NCBI GenBank assembly: GCA_020723085.1
Contig: DYJN01000001.1
Location: forward strand, 29,321-92,810
Length of the DNA stretch: 63,490 nucleotides
Source: Arcobacter sp.
GTDB taxonomy: Bacteria > Acidobacteriota > Terriglobia > Bryobacterales > Bryobacteraceae
Direction of reading: 5' to 3'
Under the pieces are notes generated by a model, which saw only the letters and a program-made list of their open reading frames with translations, searched no databases and was not told where the DNA came from. The position numbers and the translations under genes are program-made. This document shows positions 8,387 through 16,590 of the stretch, in pieces; the stretch's first letter is position 1; every line of letters begins with the position of its first letter.

Positions 8387-9601
8387 ATGGCTCTTTCTCA
8401 TCCCTCCCGCCGGACGGTGTTGCGCGGCGCCGCGCAGGCGCCTGTCGCCTGGACCGCCCTGTCCTACTCGCGCATCCTGGGTGCGAACGAAAGGTTCAAT
8501 CTGGGCCTGATCGGCGCGGGCGAACGCGGCCGCGGCGTCATGGGAAATTTCCTGAAGACCGGGCGCGTACAGGTGACCGCGGTGTGCGACGTGTATGCCG
8601 CGATGATCGACCGCGCCAAGAATGCAGCCCCCGAAGCGCGCGGCTACAGCGACCACCGGAAGCTGCTGGAGCAGAAGGACGTCGACATCGTGCTGAACGC
8701 CACCCCGGACCATTGGCATGCCGCCACCACGATCGACGCTCTGAACGCAGGCAAGGACGTCTACGTCGAAAAGCCTCTGACGCTGAAGATCGAAGAGGGC
8801 CCGGCGATCGTCAAGGCGGCGCGCGTGAACGAGCGCGTCTGCCAGGTGGGACTTCAGCAGCGCTCCGGCCCGCATTACATCGAAGCGAAACAGAAATACA
8901 TGGACACGGGCGCGCTCGGCAAGATCATGCTGGTCCGCACCTGGTGGCACGGCAACATGTACCATCTGCGCCGCGCTCCCGCGTCGCTCGCCACCAAGCC
9001 TTCCAATCTCGACTGGGCGCGCTTCCTCGGGCCCGTCTCCTGGCGCGAGTGGGACCCGCAGCAGTTCTGGAACTGGCGCGCGTATCTGGATTTCGGCGGC
9101 GGGCAGGTGACGGATCTGTTCACGCATTGGATCGACGTCGTCCATATGTTCATGGGCAACGATGCGCCCACCTCCGGCGTGGCGGCGGGCGGCGTGTACA
9201 ACTACAAGGACGGCCGCACGGCGCCGGACACGATCAACGTGCTGCTCGAGTACGGCGGACAGTACACGGTCACCTTCGAAGCGACCCTTGCGCCCGGCAT
9301 CATGGGGTACGGCGTCGAGTTCTGCGGCACGCAGGGCAAGCTGTTCATCGACCGCTCCCGGTATGAGTTCCGCCCCGCGGGAAGAAGATCGCAGCCGGTG
9401 GTCGTCGAGGGGCCGAAGTACGACTTCACGCTCGACCACGTGAAGAACTTCCTCGATTGCTGCGTTTCGCGCAAACGCCCGAACTGCGACGTCTACATCG
9501 GGCACCGCTCGGCCATGGCTTCGCATCTCGGCAACATCAGTTACGTCCAGAAGCGGCGGCTGAACTTCGATCCGCAGCGCGAGGAGATCCTGCCCTTCTG
9601 A
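8387..9601 (+). CDS. Gfo/Idh/MocA-family oxidoreductase, Tat-exported
   Basis: A 404-residue NAD(P)-dependent sugar dehydrogenase-like protein. The twin-arginine segment SRRTVLRGA at residues 7-15 suggests Tat export, as in many exported members from Acidobacteriota and Planctomycetota. The Rossmann motif GLIGAGERGRG follows (about 36-46), then EKPLTL and HWIDVVHMF (the catalytic His region). The sugar substrate is unknown. It lies upstream of a sugar isomerase-like gene, which hints at a carbohydrate pathway. A perfect TATAAT six bases before the ATG fixes the start. Confidence 0.88.
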   Translation: MALSHPSRRTVLRGAAQAPVAWTALSYSRILGANERFNLGLIGAGERGRGVMGNFLKTGRVQVTAVCDVYAAMIDRAKNAAPEARGYSDHRKLLEQKDVDIVLNATPDHWHAATTIDALNAGKDVYVEKPLTLKIEEGPAIVKAARVNERVCQVGLQQRSGPHYIEAKQKYMDTGALGKIMLVRTWWHGNMYHLRRAPASLATKPSNLDWARFLGPVSWREWDPQQFWNWRAYLDFGGGQVTDLFTHWIDVVHMFMGNDAPTSGVAAGGVYNYKDGRTAPDTINVLLEYGGQYTVTFEATLAPGIMGYGVEFCGTQGKLFIDRSRYEFRPAGRRSQPVVVEGPKYDFTLDHVKNFLDCCVSRKRPNCDVYIGHRSAMASHLGNISYVQKRRLNFDPQREEILPF

Positions 9602-9654
9602 CGGCCTGCGCCCGGCGGCTGAAGGTTTCCTGAGCGGTCCCCGAGGGCTTGGTG

Positions 9655-9660
9655 TATGCT
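9655..9660 (+). promoter_or_regulatory. -10 box TATGCT, leaderless promoter
   Basis: TATGCT ends 7 nt before the ATG at 9668. The in-frame ATG at 9656 lies inside the box and cannot be the start if this promoter is used. Confidence 0.5.
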
Positions 9661-9667
9661 GCCCTCG

Positions 9668-11092
9668 ATGGATCTGCCGTCTCCGCTCAAACCCGCCCGC
9701 CCGGCGCGCATCGGACTGTTCGCCATCGGCCTGGAAGCGTACTGGGCGCAGTTCCCCGGACTCAGGGAGAGACTGGAGGGCTACCTCCGGGACGTCGCGC
9801 GGCAGCTATCGTCTTCCGGCGGCGCCATAGTCTCCGCCGGCCTCGTGGACACTGCGCCGCGCGCCGCGCAAGCCGGTGCGCTCCTGGCGGCATCCGATCT
9901 CGACATCATCTTCTGCCACGCAGCCACCTATGCCACGTCAAGCCTTGTGCTGCCCGTCGTACAGCGCGCCCGCGCGCCCGTCGTCGTGCTGAATCTCCAG
10001 CCGTCGGCGCGGCTCGACTACGAAACCTGCGGCACCGGCGAATGGCTGGCCAACTGCTCCGCCTGCTGCGTGCCGGAGATCGCCAATGCCTTCGCCCGCG
10101 CGCGCGTGCCGTTCCACGTGGTCAGCGGAATGCTTCAGGGCGATCCCGCATCGGCGCGCGAGATCGAAGAGTGGCTGGCGGCTGCGCGCGCATGGCGGGC
10201 GCTGCGCACGGCGCGGCTTGGCTTCCTGGGGCACACCTACCCGGGCATGCTCGACATGTACTCGGATTTCACGGCGATCAGCGCGCAGACGGGCGCCCAC
10301 GTGGAGGTGCTCGAAATGTGCGACCTGGACCGCTGTCTGCGCGAATCGCATCCGGACGAGGCGGAGGCCATCCTGCGGATGACCCGCGAGATGTTCGTGC
10401 TGGAAGACTGCCCCGAAGAGGAATTGCAGCGGGCTGCGCGCGTGGCGTCGGCTCTGGAGCGGGTGGCGCGCCAGTTCGATCTCGACGGGCTGGCGTATTA
10501 CTACCGCGGCGTGGACGGCAACGAGTACGAGCGGCTGGCAGCGGCCATGATCCTCGGCAATTCGCTGCTCACCGCCCGCGGCGTGCCGGCCAGCGGCGAG
10601 GGCGACCTCAAGAACTGCGTGGCCATGAAGATCCTGGATTCGCTGGGCGCGGGAGGGGCATTCACCGAGCTCTACGCCATGGATTTTGTCGAGCAGTTCG
10701 TACTGGTGGGCCACGATGGCCCCGGCCACCTCGCCCTGTGCCCGCAGAAGCCCGTTCTCCGCGGCCTCGGCCTGTATCACGGCAAGCGCGGCCACGGGGT
10801 CAGCGTAGAGTTCAGCGTGAAGCCCGGGCCGGTGACGCTGCTCGCGCTCACGCAGACCGCGGACGGACGGCTGAAGCTGATCACGGCCGAGGGCGAGTCC
10901 ATCCCCGGCCCGGTTCTGCGCATCGGCAACACGAACACGAGAGTGCGCTTCCCGCTCGGCCCGGCGGAGTTCGTCAACCGCTGGTGCCGGGAAGCGCCCA
11001 CGCACCATTTCGCCCTCGGCGCCGGGCGCTGGCACGCGCATCTGGAAAAGTTCAGCAGCCTGGCCGGGATGGATCTGGCGCGCGTCTGCTGA
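9668..11092 (+). CDS. L-fucose/L-arabinose isomerase family protein
   Basis: A 474-residue cytoplasmic protein resembling the L-arabinose/L-fucose isomerase fold. Seen are IGLFAIGLEAYW at the N-terminus, the NLQPSARLDYE and CCVPEIANAFAR segments, GHTYPGMLDMY, and a C-terminal region with late His and Arg residues. Such proteins interconvert aldoses and ketoses; the exact substrate is not evident. Start 9668 was chosen from the -10 box at 9655-9660. It converges with accC. Confidence 0.75.
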   Translation: MDLPSPLKPARPARIGLFAIGLEAYWAQFPGLRERLEGYLRDVARQLSSSGGAIVSAGLVDTAPRAAQAGALLAASDLDIIFCHAATYATSSLVLPVVQRARAPVVVLNLQPSARLDYETCGTGEWLANCSACCVPEIANAFARARVPFHVVSGMLQGDPASAREIEEWLAAARAWRALRTARLGFLGHTYPGMLDMYSDFTAISAQTGAHVEVLEMCDLDRCLRESHPDEAEAILRMTREMFVLEDCPEEELQRAARVASALERVARQFDLDGLAYYYRGVDGNEYERLAAAMILGNSLLTARGVPASGEGDLKNCVAMKILDSLGAGGAFTELYAMDFVEQFVLVGHDGPGHLALCPQKPVLRGLGLYHGKRGHGVSVEFSVKPGPVTLLALTQTADGRLKLITAEGESIPGPVLRIGNTNTRVRFPLGPAEFVNRWCREAPTHHFALGAGRWHAHLEKFSSLAGMDLARVC

Positions 11093-11149
11093 TGCGGGAA
11101 GCGTTCGCGCGCGCAGCCCGGCCGCCGCAACGGGCCGTGTCGAGCGCCG

Positions 11150-12502
11150 TCAGCCGCGGCGGGCCAGATGGCGCTGGATGAAGTGCGTGTCGATGGCGCC
11201 GGACTGAAATTCCGGGTCCGCCAGGATCGCCAGATGCAGGGGGATGGACGTATGGACGCCGTCGACGACGAACATCTCCAGCGCCCGCTGCATCCGCCGG
11301 ATCGCCTCCTCGCGGTCGTGGCCGTGGGCGATCAGCTTGGCCACCAGCGAATCGTAGTAGGGCGGGATCACGCCTCCCGCGTACACGGCGGTGTCCACGC
11401 GCACACCGATGGAGCCGGGCAGGCAGAGCGCCTGAATCCTGCCGGGCGAAGGCACGAACGTCACAGGATGCTCGGCGTTGATGCGGCATTCGATGGCGTG
11501 GCCTCGCAGAGTCACGGGGCCGCCGAGGATGCTGTCCAGGGATTCACCCTGCGCGATGCGCAGTTGCGCCTTCACCAGATCGATGCCGGTGATCATCTCC
11601 GTCACGGGGTGCTCGACCTGAATGCGGGCGTTCACCTCGATGAAGTACAGCTCGCCCGTCTCATCCATCAGGAATTCGACCGTGCCGGCGTTGGTGTAGC
11701 CGACGGCGGCAAGGGCCTCCCGCAGAGCGCGGGCGACCCTCTCCCTCCGCTCCGGCGTCAACGCGGGGCTGGGCGCTTCTTCGATCAGTTTCTGGTGCCG
11801 CCGCTGGATGGAGCACTCGCGCTCGCCGAGCACCTCCACGCGGCCGTGCTCGTCGGCCAGGATCTGGAACTCGATGTGCCGCGGCCTTTCGATGAACTTC
11901 TCGCAGTAGAGATCTCCGTTGGAGAAGGCGTTCCCGGCCTCCTGCTGCGCCTGCGCGAACAGGGACGGCAGGTCGTCGGCGCTGCGGACGACGCGCATGC
12001 CGCGCCCTCCGCCGCCTGCCGACGCCTTCAGCATCACCGGATAGCCGATCTGCGCAGCCGTTTCGAGCGCCTCTTCCACCGTCTGGAGCACGCCGCGGGA
12101 GCCGGGCAGGATGGGCACGCCGTGCTCCTGCATCTTCTCCCGCGCGAGCTGTTTCAGCCCCATCATCCGGATCACCTCCGGCGTGGGGCCGATAAACTTG
12201 ATCTGCGAGGCGCGGCAGACCTCGGCGAAATCGGCGTTCTCGCTCAGGAATCCGTATCCCGGGTGAATGGCGTCCGCGTTGGTGATCTCGGCGGCGCTGA
12301 TCACGGCAGGAATGTTCAGGTAGCTCAGCGTGCTCTTGGCCGGCCCGATGCAGAGCGCTTCGTCGGCGAACCGCACATGGAGGGAATGGCGGTCCGCCTC
12401 CGAGTACACGGCCACCGTGCGGATTCCCAGATCCTTGCAGGCGGCAATCACGCGGACCGCGATCTCGCCGCGGTTGGCGATCAGGACTTTTTCGAACGCC
12501 AT
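11150..12502 (-). CDS. accC: Acetyl-CoA carboxylase biotin carboxylase subunit
   Basis: A 450-residue, full-length biotin carboxylase that carboxylates biotin on AccB with ATP and bicarbonate, the first step of malonyl-CoA synthesis. Visible are [14 protein letters not shown] at the N-terminus, the ATP-grasp glycine-rich loop [12 protein letters not shown], the [13 protein letters not shown] segment and the catalytic [14 protein letters not shown]. It starts 2 bp after the accB stop, so they form one transcript. Confidence 0.97.
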   Translation of the reverse strand: MAFEKVLIANRGEIAVRVIAACKDLGIRTVAVYSEADRHSLHVRFADEALCIGPAKSTLSYLNIPAVISAAEITNADAIHPGYGFLSENADFAEVCRASQIKFIGPTPEVIRMMGLKQLAREKMQEHGVPILPGSRGVLQTVEEALETAAQIGYPVMLKASAGGGGRGMRVVRSADDLPSLFAQAQQEAGNAFSNGDLYCEKFIERPRHIEFQILADEHGRVEVLGERECSIQRRHQKLIEEAPSPALTPERRERVARALREALAAVGYTNAGTVEFLMDETGELYFIEVNARIQVEHPVTEMITGIDLVKAQLRIAQGESLDSILGGPVTLRGHAIECRINAEHPVTFVPSPGRIQALCLPGSIGVRVDTAVYAGGVIPPYYDSLVAKLIAHGHDREEAIRRMQRALEMFVVDGVHTSIPLHLAILADPEFQSGAIDTHFIQRHLARRG

Positions 12503-12504
12503 GC

Positions 12505-13005
12505 TCAGCTCGGCTTGACCAGGAACAGGACTTCGCCGTACTCGACCGGCTGCCCGTTCTCCACCAGGCGCTTCACGATCGTGCCCGAGATCTCGGCTTC
12601 AATCTCGTTCATGAGCTTCATCGACTCGATGATGCAGAGCACCTTGCCCGGCTGGATCACGTCACCCACCCGGACGAACGGCTCCGCGCCGGGAGCAGGC
12701 GCTTCATAGAAGGTGCCAACGATCGGACTCTTGACGGGCTGCAGCGCGGGATCAGTCAGATCAGGCGTGCCCGCGGGCGGCGCCGCCTGTGGAGCGGCCA
12801 CCGTGACGCTTTCCGGCGGAGCGGCGAGCGGCGGAGCAGCCGGAACTGCGGCAGCCGGGATCGACGATGCCCCCACGGAGACTTCCGCCGCCGCCCCGCC
12901 CGTCCGCTTGATCCAGACACGGTTTTCTCCGCGCTGGACCTCCAGTTCTGCGATGCCGCTTGAGCATACGACATGGATCAGTTCACGGATCTCTTCAATA
13001 GTCAT
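12505..13005 (-). CDS. accB: Acetyl-CoA carboxylase biotin carboxyl carrier protein
   Basis: A 166-residue AccB/BCCP. The N-terminal segment is [10 protein letters not shown], followed by an Ala/Pro-rich linker (about 45-85) and a C-terminal biotinyl domain with the biotinylation motif ESMKLMNE (Lys about 130). Its ATG overlaps the TGA of the upstream Xaa-Pro peptidase gene (ATGA), so translation is probably coupled. accC follows after 2 bp. Confidence 0.97.
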   Translation of the reverse strand: MTIEEIRELIHVVCSSGIAELEVQRGENRVWIKRTGGAAAEVSVGASSIPAAAVPAAPPLAAPPESVTVAAPQAAPPAGTPDLTDPALQPVKSPIVGTFYEAPAPGAEPFVRVGDVIQPGKVLCIIESMKLMNEIEAEISGTIVKRLVENGQPVEYGEVLFLVKPS

Positions 13006-14093
13006 GATTCCAGCACCAATAATCCCTTGCTGACGGACGTCAGGATCTCCGCGCCCGTCCGCGTCACCAGTACAGTGTCCTCGATCCGGACGCCCGCCTT
13101 GCCGGACAAGTAAATGCCCGGCTCCACGGTCACGACCATCCCCGCTTCCAGAGCGTCCTCGGATTTCGCTCCAAGCCTTGGCCCCTCGTGAATCTCCAGC
13201 CCCACGCCATGCCCCGTGGAATGGGTGAAGTAGCGGTCCAGCCCGCGCGCCTTCAGCGCCATTCGCGCCGCCTTGTCCACGCGGCTGGCGCTCACGCCCG
13301 CCCGCGCAACCTGCAAAGCCGCCTGTTGGGCCTCGAGCACGGCGTCGTAGAGCCGGGCGAACTCGCGCGAAGGCGGGCCGAAGTGCGCCACACGGGTCAT
13401 GTCGCTCATGTATCCGGCGAGATTGGCGCCCATGTCCACGAGCACCGGCTTGCCGGCTTCCAGCCGGGCGGCGCCGGGGCGGGCATGAGGCAGGGCAGCC
13501 CGCTCGCCCGCCGCCACGATTGTCTCGAAGGCGGCGCCCTCCGCTCCCAGTTTCCGCATCCGGTATTCGATCTCCGCCGCCGCGTCGTTCTCTGTCATCC
13601 CTGCGCGGAAGCGCCGTGACGCCTGAAGGAACGCCGCCGCGCAGAGCTTCGCCGAAGCGCGGATCGCCCCAATCTCCTCCGGCGATTTCACCTTGCGCAG
13701 CCGCTCCACTGCACCCCCAAGCGGCTTCAGCGGGGCATTGCGGCCGAGGCGGCGTGCCGTCTCCGTCCAGACGGCATGACTCATATGCTCCGCTTCCAAC
13801 GCGATTCTCCAGCGCCTTCCGGCGGCGTGTCTCCAGACGCCGTCCCACGTCGGCCCGCGGACGATCCGGACCCGGCAATCGCACTCTTCACCGGCCTGCA
13901 ATTCGTAACGGGGATCGGTGAAAAGGACTGTCCGTTCCGCCGAAAGGAAAAGGATCCCATTGCTGCCCGTGAAGCCCGTCAGGTAGCGGACGTTGGGCAG
14001 GTGTGAAACCACCGCCGCATCGCACCGCAACTCCGCAAGGGCCTCCAGCAGCCTCTGGCGCCTTCCGGCTCGTGCATCGGTCGCGCGGGTCAA
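13002..14093 (-). CDS. Xaa-Pro aminopeptidase / prolidase (M24 family)
   Basis: A 363-residue M24B metallopeptidase. All dinuclear metal ligands are present: [16 protein letters not shown] (two Asp), HSTGHGVG (His), VTVEPGIY (Glu) and VRIEDTVLV (Glu). The N-terminal creatinase-like domain holds [13 protein letters not shown]. The TTG at 14093 is preferred because TACAAT lies 9 nt upstream and the resulting N-terminus fits family length. The in-frame ATG at 14138 overlaps the rraA-like stop by one base and would add 15 residues. A peptidase gene directly before accB-accC is a common bacterial arrangement. Confidence 0.92.
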   Translation of the reverse strand: MTRATDARAGRRQRLLEALAELRCDAAVVSHLPNVRYLTGFTGSNGILFLSAERTVLFTDPRYELQAGEECDCRVRIVRGPTWDGVWRHAAGRRWRIALEAEHMSHAVWTETARRLGRNAPLKPLGGAVERLRKVKSPEEIGAIRASAKLCAAAFLQASRRFRAGMTENDAAAEIEYRMRKLGAEGAAFETIVAAGERAALPHARPGAARLEAGKPVLVDMGANLAGYMSDMTRVAHFGPPSREFARLYDAVLEAQQAALQVARAGVSASRVDKAARMALKARGLDRYFTHSTGHGVGLEIHEGPRLGAKSEDALEAGMVVTVEPGIYLSGKAGVRIEDTVLVTRTGAEILTSVSKGLLVLES

Positions 14094-14102
14094 ACTCTCT
14101 GA

Positions 14103-14108
14103 ATTGTA
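14103..14108 (-). promoter_or_regulatory. -10 box TACAAT before TTG start
   Basis: TACAAT on the minus strand, 9 nt before the TTG at 14093. It lies inside the longer reading frame from 14138, so it supports an internal promoter for the peptidase-accBC operon. Confidence 0.45.
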
Positions 14109-14137
14109 ACATCCGGCCCCCGCCGCGCCCCCGGACA

Positions 14138-14815
14138 TCAGCCGCTGTAGCTTCGCCGGACCATCGCCTCGTAGCCGTCGAGCGAAAAATCGCCGCTGCG
14201 CACGAAGTCCATGATCCGCCGTTCCGTCCGCCGGACCTCCTCCACCGCCTGCTCCAGCCGCCCGGCTTCCACATCCGGCACCGTGATCAGGCCGTTCTCA
14301 TCGCCGTGCAAAAGCTCGCCCGGGCGCACGGGCAGCCCGCAGATGGTGACCGGCACGCCGGTGCGCACGATGCGGAAGTTGGCATGCGAGGCGCAGGCGC
14401 CCCGGGCGAAGAAGTGGAACCCGAGAGCCCTCACCTCAGGCAGGTCGCGCACGGCGCAATCAGAAACCAGCCCGGCCGCACCCAGCCGCGTGAAGAAGGT
14501 GGCCATCACCTCCCCGCAGTGAGCGGCAAAGTCGCCGAAGCCGCCGGTCTCCTGCAGCACGATGACGGCGGGTTTCCGGCTCGCCTCCAGCAGCCGGTAG
14601 AGTTCGATGTGTCCCTGAGGACCGCCGGGGCCCGTCTGCGTCACGGTCTCCACCTGCGCCGTCACGGCAAAGCCGGCCATGCGGCCCAGCTCGGGGAACA
14701 GGCAGCGCACCTGCAGCGGCGCGAAACCCGCGCTCCGGGGCCGCACGCCCAACAGTTCGATGGCGTTGGACAGCGTGGGCGTGTCCACTGTCTGAATGTA
14801 TTCTGCGAGTTCCAT
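14138..14815 (-). CDS. RraA-family protein (4-hydroxy-4-methyl-2-oxoglutarate aldolase-like)
   Basis: A 225-residue RraA/MenG-fold protein. The family core GLVSDCAVRDLPEV (about 115-128), the GHIELYRLLEAS segment and a late HGDENGLITVP motif are visible. Family members are pyruvate aldolases or RNase E regulators; with no RNase E here the aldolase-type role is more likely, but this is inference. AGGAGG ends 3 nt before the ATG. The gene leads the leftward cluster with the Xaa-Pro peptidase and accBC. Confidence 0.85.
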   Translation of the reverse strand: MELAEYIQTVDTPTLSNAIELLGVRPRSAGFAPLQVRCLFPELGRMAGFAVTAQVETVTQTGPGGPQGHIELYRLLEASRKPAVIVLQETGGFGDFAAHCGEVMATFFTRLGAAGLVSDCAVRDLPEVRALGFHFFARGACASHANFRIVRTGVPVTICGLPVRPGELLHGDENGLITVPDVEAGRLEQAVEEVRRTERRIMDFVRSGDFSLDGYEAMVRRSYSG

Positions 14816-14851
14816 TGCCCTCCTACTTTACTGCGGACGCCTGTTGCAGAT

Positions 14852-14881
14852 TTGACACCCCCGGCGGCGCGTCCCTAGACT
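14852..14881 (+). promoter_or_regulatory. Sigma-70 promoter TTGACA-N18-TAGACT
   Basis: A perfect -35 TTGACA at 14852-14857 and TAGACT at 14876-14881, spacer 18 bp. Predicted +1 is near 14888, giving a leader of about 25 nt for the DUF507 gene. Confidence 0.7.
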
Positions 14882-14889
14882 GAAGATTG

Positions 14890-14906
14890 AGGGTTTCTTA
14901 AACCCT
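14890..14906 (+). promoter_or_regulatory. Hairpin in the 5' leader of the DUF507 gene
   Basis: AGGGTTT at 14890-14896 pairs perfectly with AAACCCT at 14900-14906 around a 3-nt loop. It ends 7 nt before the ATG, where a Shine-Dalgarno would be, and occupies most of the predicted leader. Confidence 0.45.
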
Positions 14907-14913
14907 GCCCGGA

Positions 14914-15504
14914 ATGCTGCTTCCGAAGGAATTCGTTTCGTACCTCTGCCGGCAGGCCACCGCACGCATTGGCTCCAACTATCTGGAAGTGATCGAACCG
15001 GGCACGGTCAGCGAGCTGATGGAAAGCGTCTTCCTCAAAGAACTGGAAGTGGAAGACAAGCTGAACGAGGAAGTCCGGAAGCTGCTGGAAGAGTTCTCCG
15101 TGTACATGGCCAACAACAGCATCAGCTACACGGAGATGTTCCGCCGGGTCAAGAACCAACTCATCCAGCAGCGCAAGATCGTGCGCGCCAGCGGGCGGGA
15201 GACCGGCGACGGCATGAAGCTGAGCCGGGACAAGATCAACGAAATTTCGCACAAGCTGGTGAACGCCCTGCGGCGCTCCCGCAGCTGCCGCCTGAAGAAA
15301 AAGCCCAACGACGTGCGCCTCGAACTCGTCCGCCTGATCACCGACATCCTCCAGGTGGAGGAGAAGGCCGACCGCCAGGCGCGCGACAAGATCCGCAGCC
15401 ACAAGCGCGAAATCATCGAGGGCTCCGACGAATGGAAAGTGCTGCTGGAGCGCTACTACGCGGAAGCCCTCAAGAGCCACGGCATCGATCTCGGGCGCGC
15501 CTGA
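14914..15504 (+). CDS. DUF507 protein with two DUF507 units
   Basis: A 196-residue protein that appears to be two DUF507 modules in tandem. The C-terminal half (about 98-196) matches the usual ~95-residue DUF507 protein: MKLSRDKINEISHKLV, VRLELVRLI, DKIRSHKR and EGSDEWKVLLERYYAE. The N-terminal half, starting MLLPKEFVSYLCRQ, has the same layout but is diverged. It is helical, charged and without a signal peptide. The function of DUF507 is unknown. It is driven by a near-consensus promoter, with a leader hairpin just before the ATG. Confidence 0.88.
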   Translation: MLLPKEFVSYLCRQATARIGSNYLEVIEPGTVSELMESVFLKELEVEDKLNEEVRKLLEEFSVYMANNSISYTEMFRRVKNQLIQQRKIVRASGRETGDGMKLSRDKINEISHKLVNALRRSRSCRLKKKPNDVRLELVRLITDILQVEEKADRQARDKIRSHKREIIEGSDEWKVLLERYYAEALKSHGIDLGRA

Positions 15505-15629
15505 AAACAGGGCGGCGGGAACACCACTCCTTCTTTCGCCTGTCCGCTTCCGGTCTGACTCGATGTCCGCCGTGGCAGCCGCCGCCGTCCTTCCCTCTGC
15601 GCGCCGCCCGCCGCCGCTCCCGTTCCCTG

Positions 15630-15635
15630 TAAGAT
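15630..15635 (+). promoter_or_regulatory. -10 box TAAGAT, leaderless promoter of rbsK-like gene
   Basis: TAAGAT ends 7 nt before the ATG at 15643. The rest of the 138-bp gap after the DUF507 gene shows nothing else recognisable. Confidence 0.5.
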
Positions 15636-15642
15636 ACAGGCG

Positions 15643-16590
15643 ATGTCCGCCAGAGCCATCGTCGTCACCGGCTCGCTGAACATGGATTTCGTCGTGCAGG
15701 TGGAGCGTCTGCCCGCCCCCGGCGAGACCGCCCGGGGCGCGAACTTCCAGACGATCCCCGGAGGCAAAGGCGCCAACCAGGCTTGCGCGGCCGCGCGGCT
15801 GGCCCGCGGCAATCCGGTCCTGATGATCGGCCGCGTGGGCTATGACGCATTTGCGGATCACCTGCGGGCAAGCCTGGCAGCCGCCGGCGCGGACACCTCC
15901 CGCATCCACGGCTGCCGCAGCGCGCCCACCGGCGTGGCGCTCATCTGGGTGGACCGCGCGGGGCAGAATTCCATCGTCATCGCGCCGGGGGCGAACCACG
16001 AACTGACCCCCGCGGACATGGAAACAGAACGGCAGGCTTTTGTTTCAGCCGCCTGCGCGCTCTTCCAGCTCGAAACCCCGCTGGAAACCGTCGCCGCGGG
16101 GCTCCGCCTCGCACGCCGGGGCGGGGCGCTCCCGATTCTGGACCCGGCGCCCGCTCAGCCGCTCGCCGCGGAACTGCTGGCCCAGGTGGATCTGCTCACC
16201 CCGAACGAGACCGAAGCGTGCCTGCTCGCCGGACGGGCGCCCAGCCGCATCTGGCTGGATGAAGCGCCCGCGCTCGCGGAGGCGCTGCGCCGCCGCGGTC
16301 CGCGCGCCGCAGTGCTCAAGCTCGGCGATCAGGGGTGCTATTATTCCGGCCCGGAAGGCGCGTGGCACGCGCCCGCCTTCCGTGTGGAACCCGTCGATTC
16401 GACCGCCGCCGGCGACACGTTCAACGGCGCGCTGGCCGTCGCCCTGGCCGAGGGCAAGCCCGTGCCTGAAGCGCTCCGGTTCGCCAATGCCGCCGCCGCG
16501 CTCTCGGTCACGCGGCTGGGCGCGCAGGCATCGATCCCGTCCCGGGAAGAAGTCGATCAGTTTCTTGCCGCCCGGCCGCAGTCCGGATAA
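15643..16590 (+). CDS. rbsK: Ribokinase (PfkB family)
   Basis: A 315-residue sugar kinase that phosphorylates ribose or a similar sugar at O5. Substrate motif IPGGKGANQACAAARL is near residue 38; the PfkB signature with the catalytic base is STAAGDTFNGALA near 252. The GSLNMDFVVQVERLP start is typical of ribokinase. The 3' end overlaps the 3' end of the convergent membrane-protein gene by 83 bp, which is unusual here. Confidence 0.9.
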   Translation: MSARAIVVTGSLNMDFVVQVERLPAPGETARGANFQTIPGGKGANQACAAARLARGNPVLMIGRVGYDAFADHLRASLAAAGADTSRIHGCRSAPTGVALIWVDRAGQNSIVIAPGANHELTPADMETERQAFVSAACALFQLETPLETVAAGLRLARRGGALPILDPAPAQPLAAELLAQVDLLTPNETEACLLAGRAPSRIWLDEAPALAEALRRRGPRAAVLKLGDQGCYYSGPEGAWHAPAFRVEPVDSTAAGDTFNGALAVALAEGKPVPEALRFANAAAALSVTRLGAQASIPSREEVDQFLAARPQSG

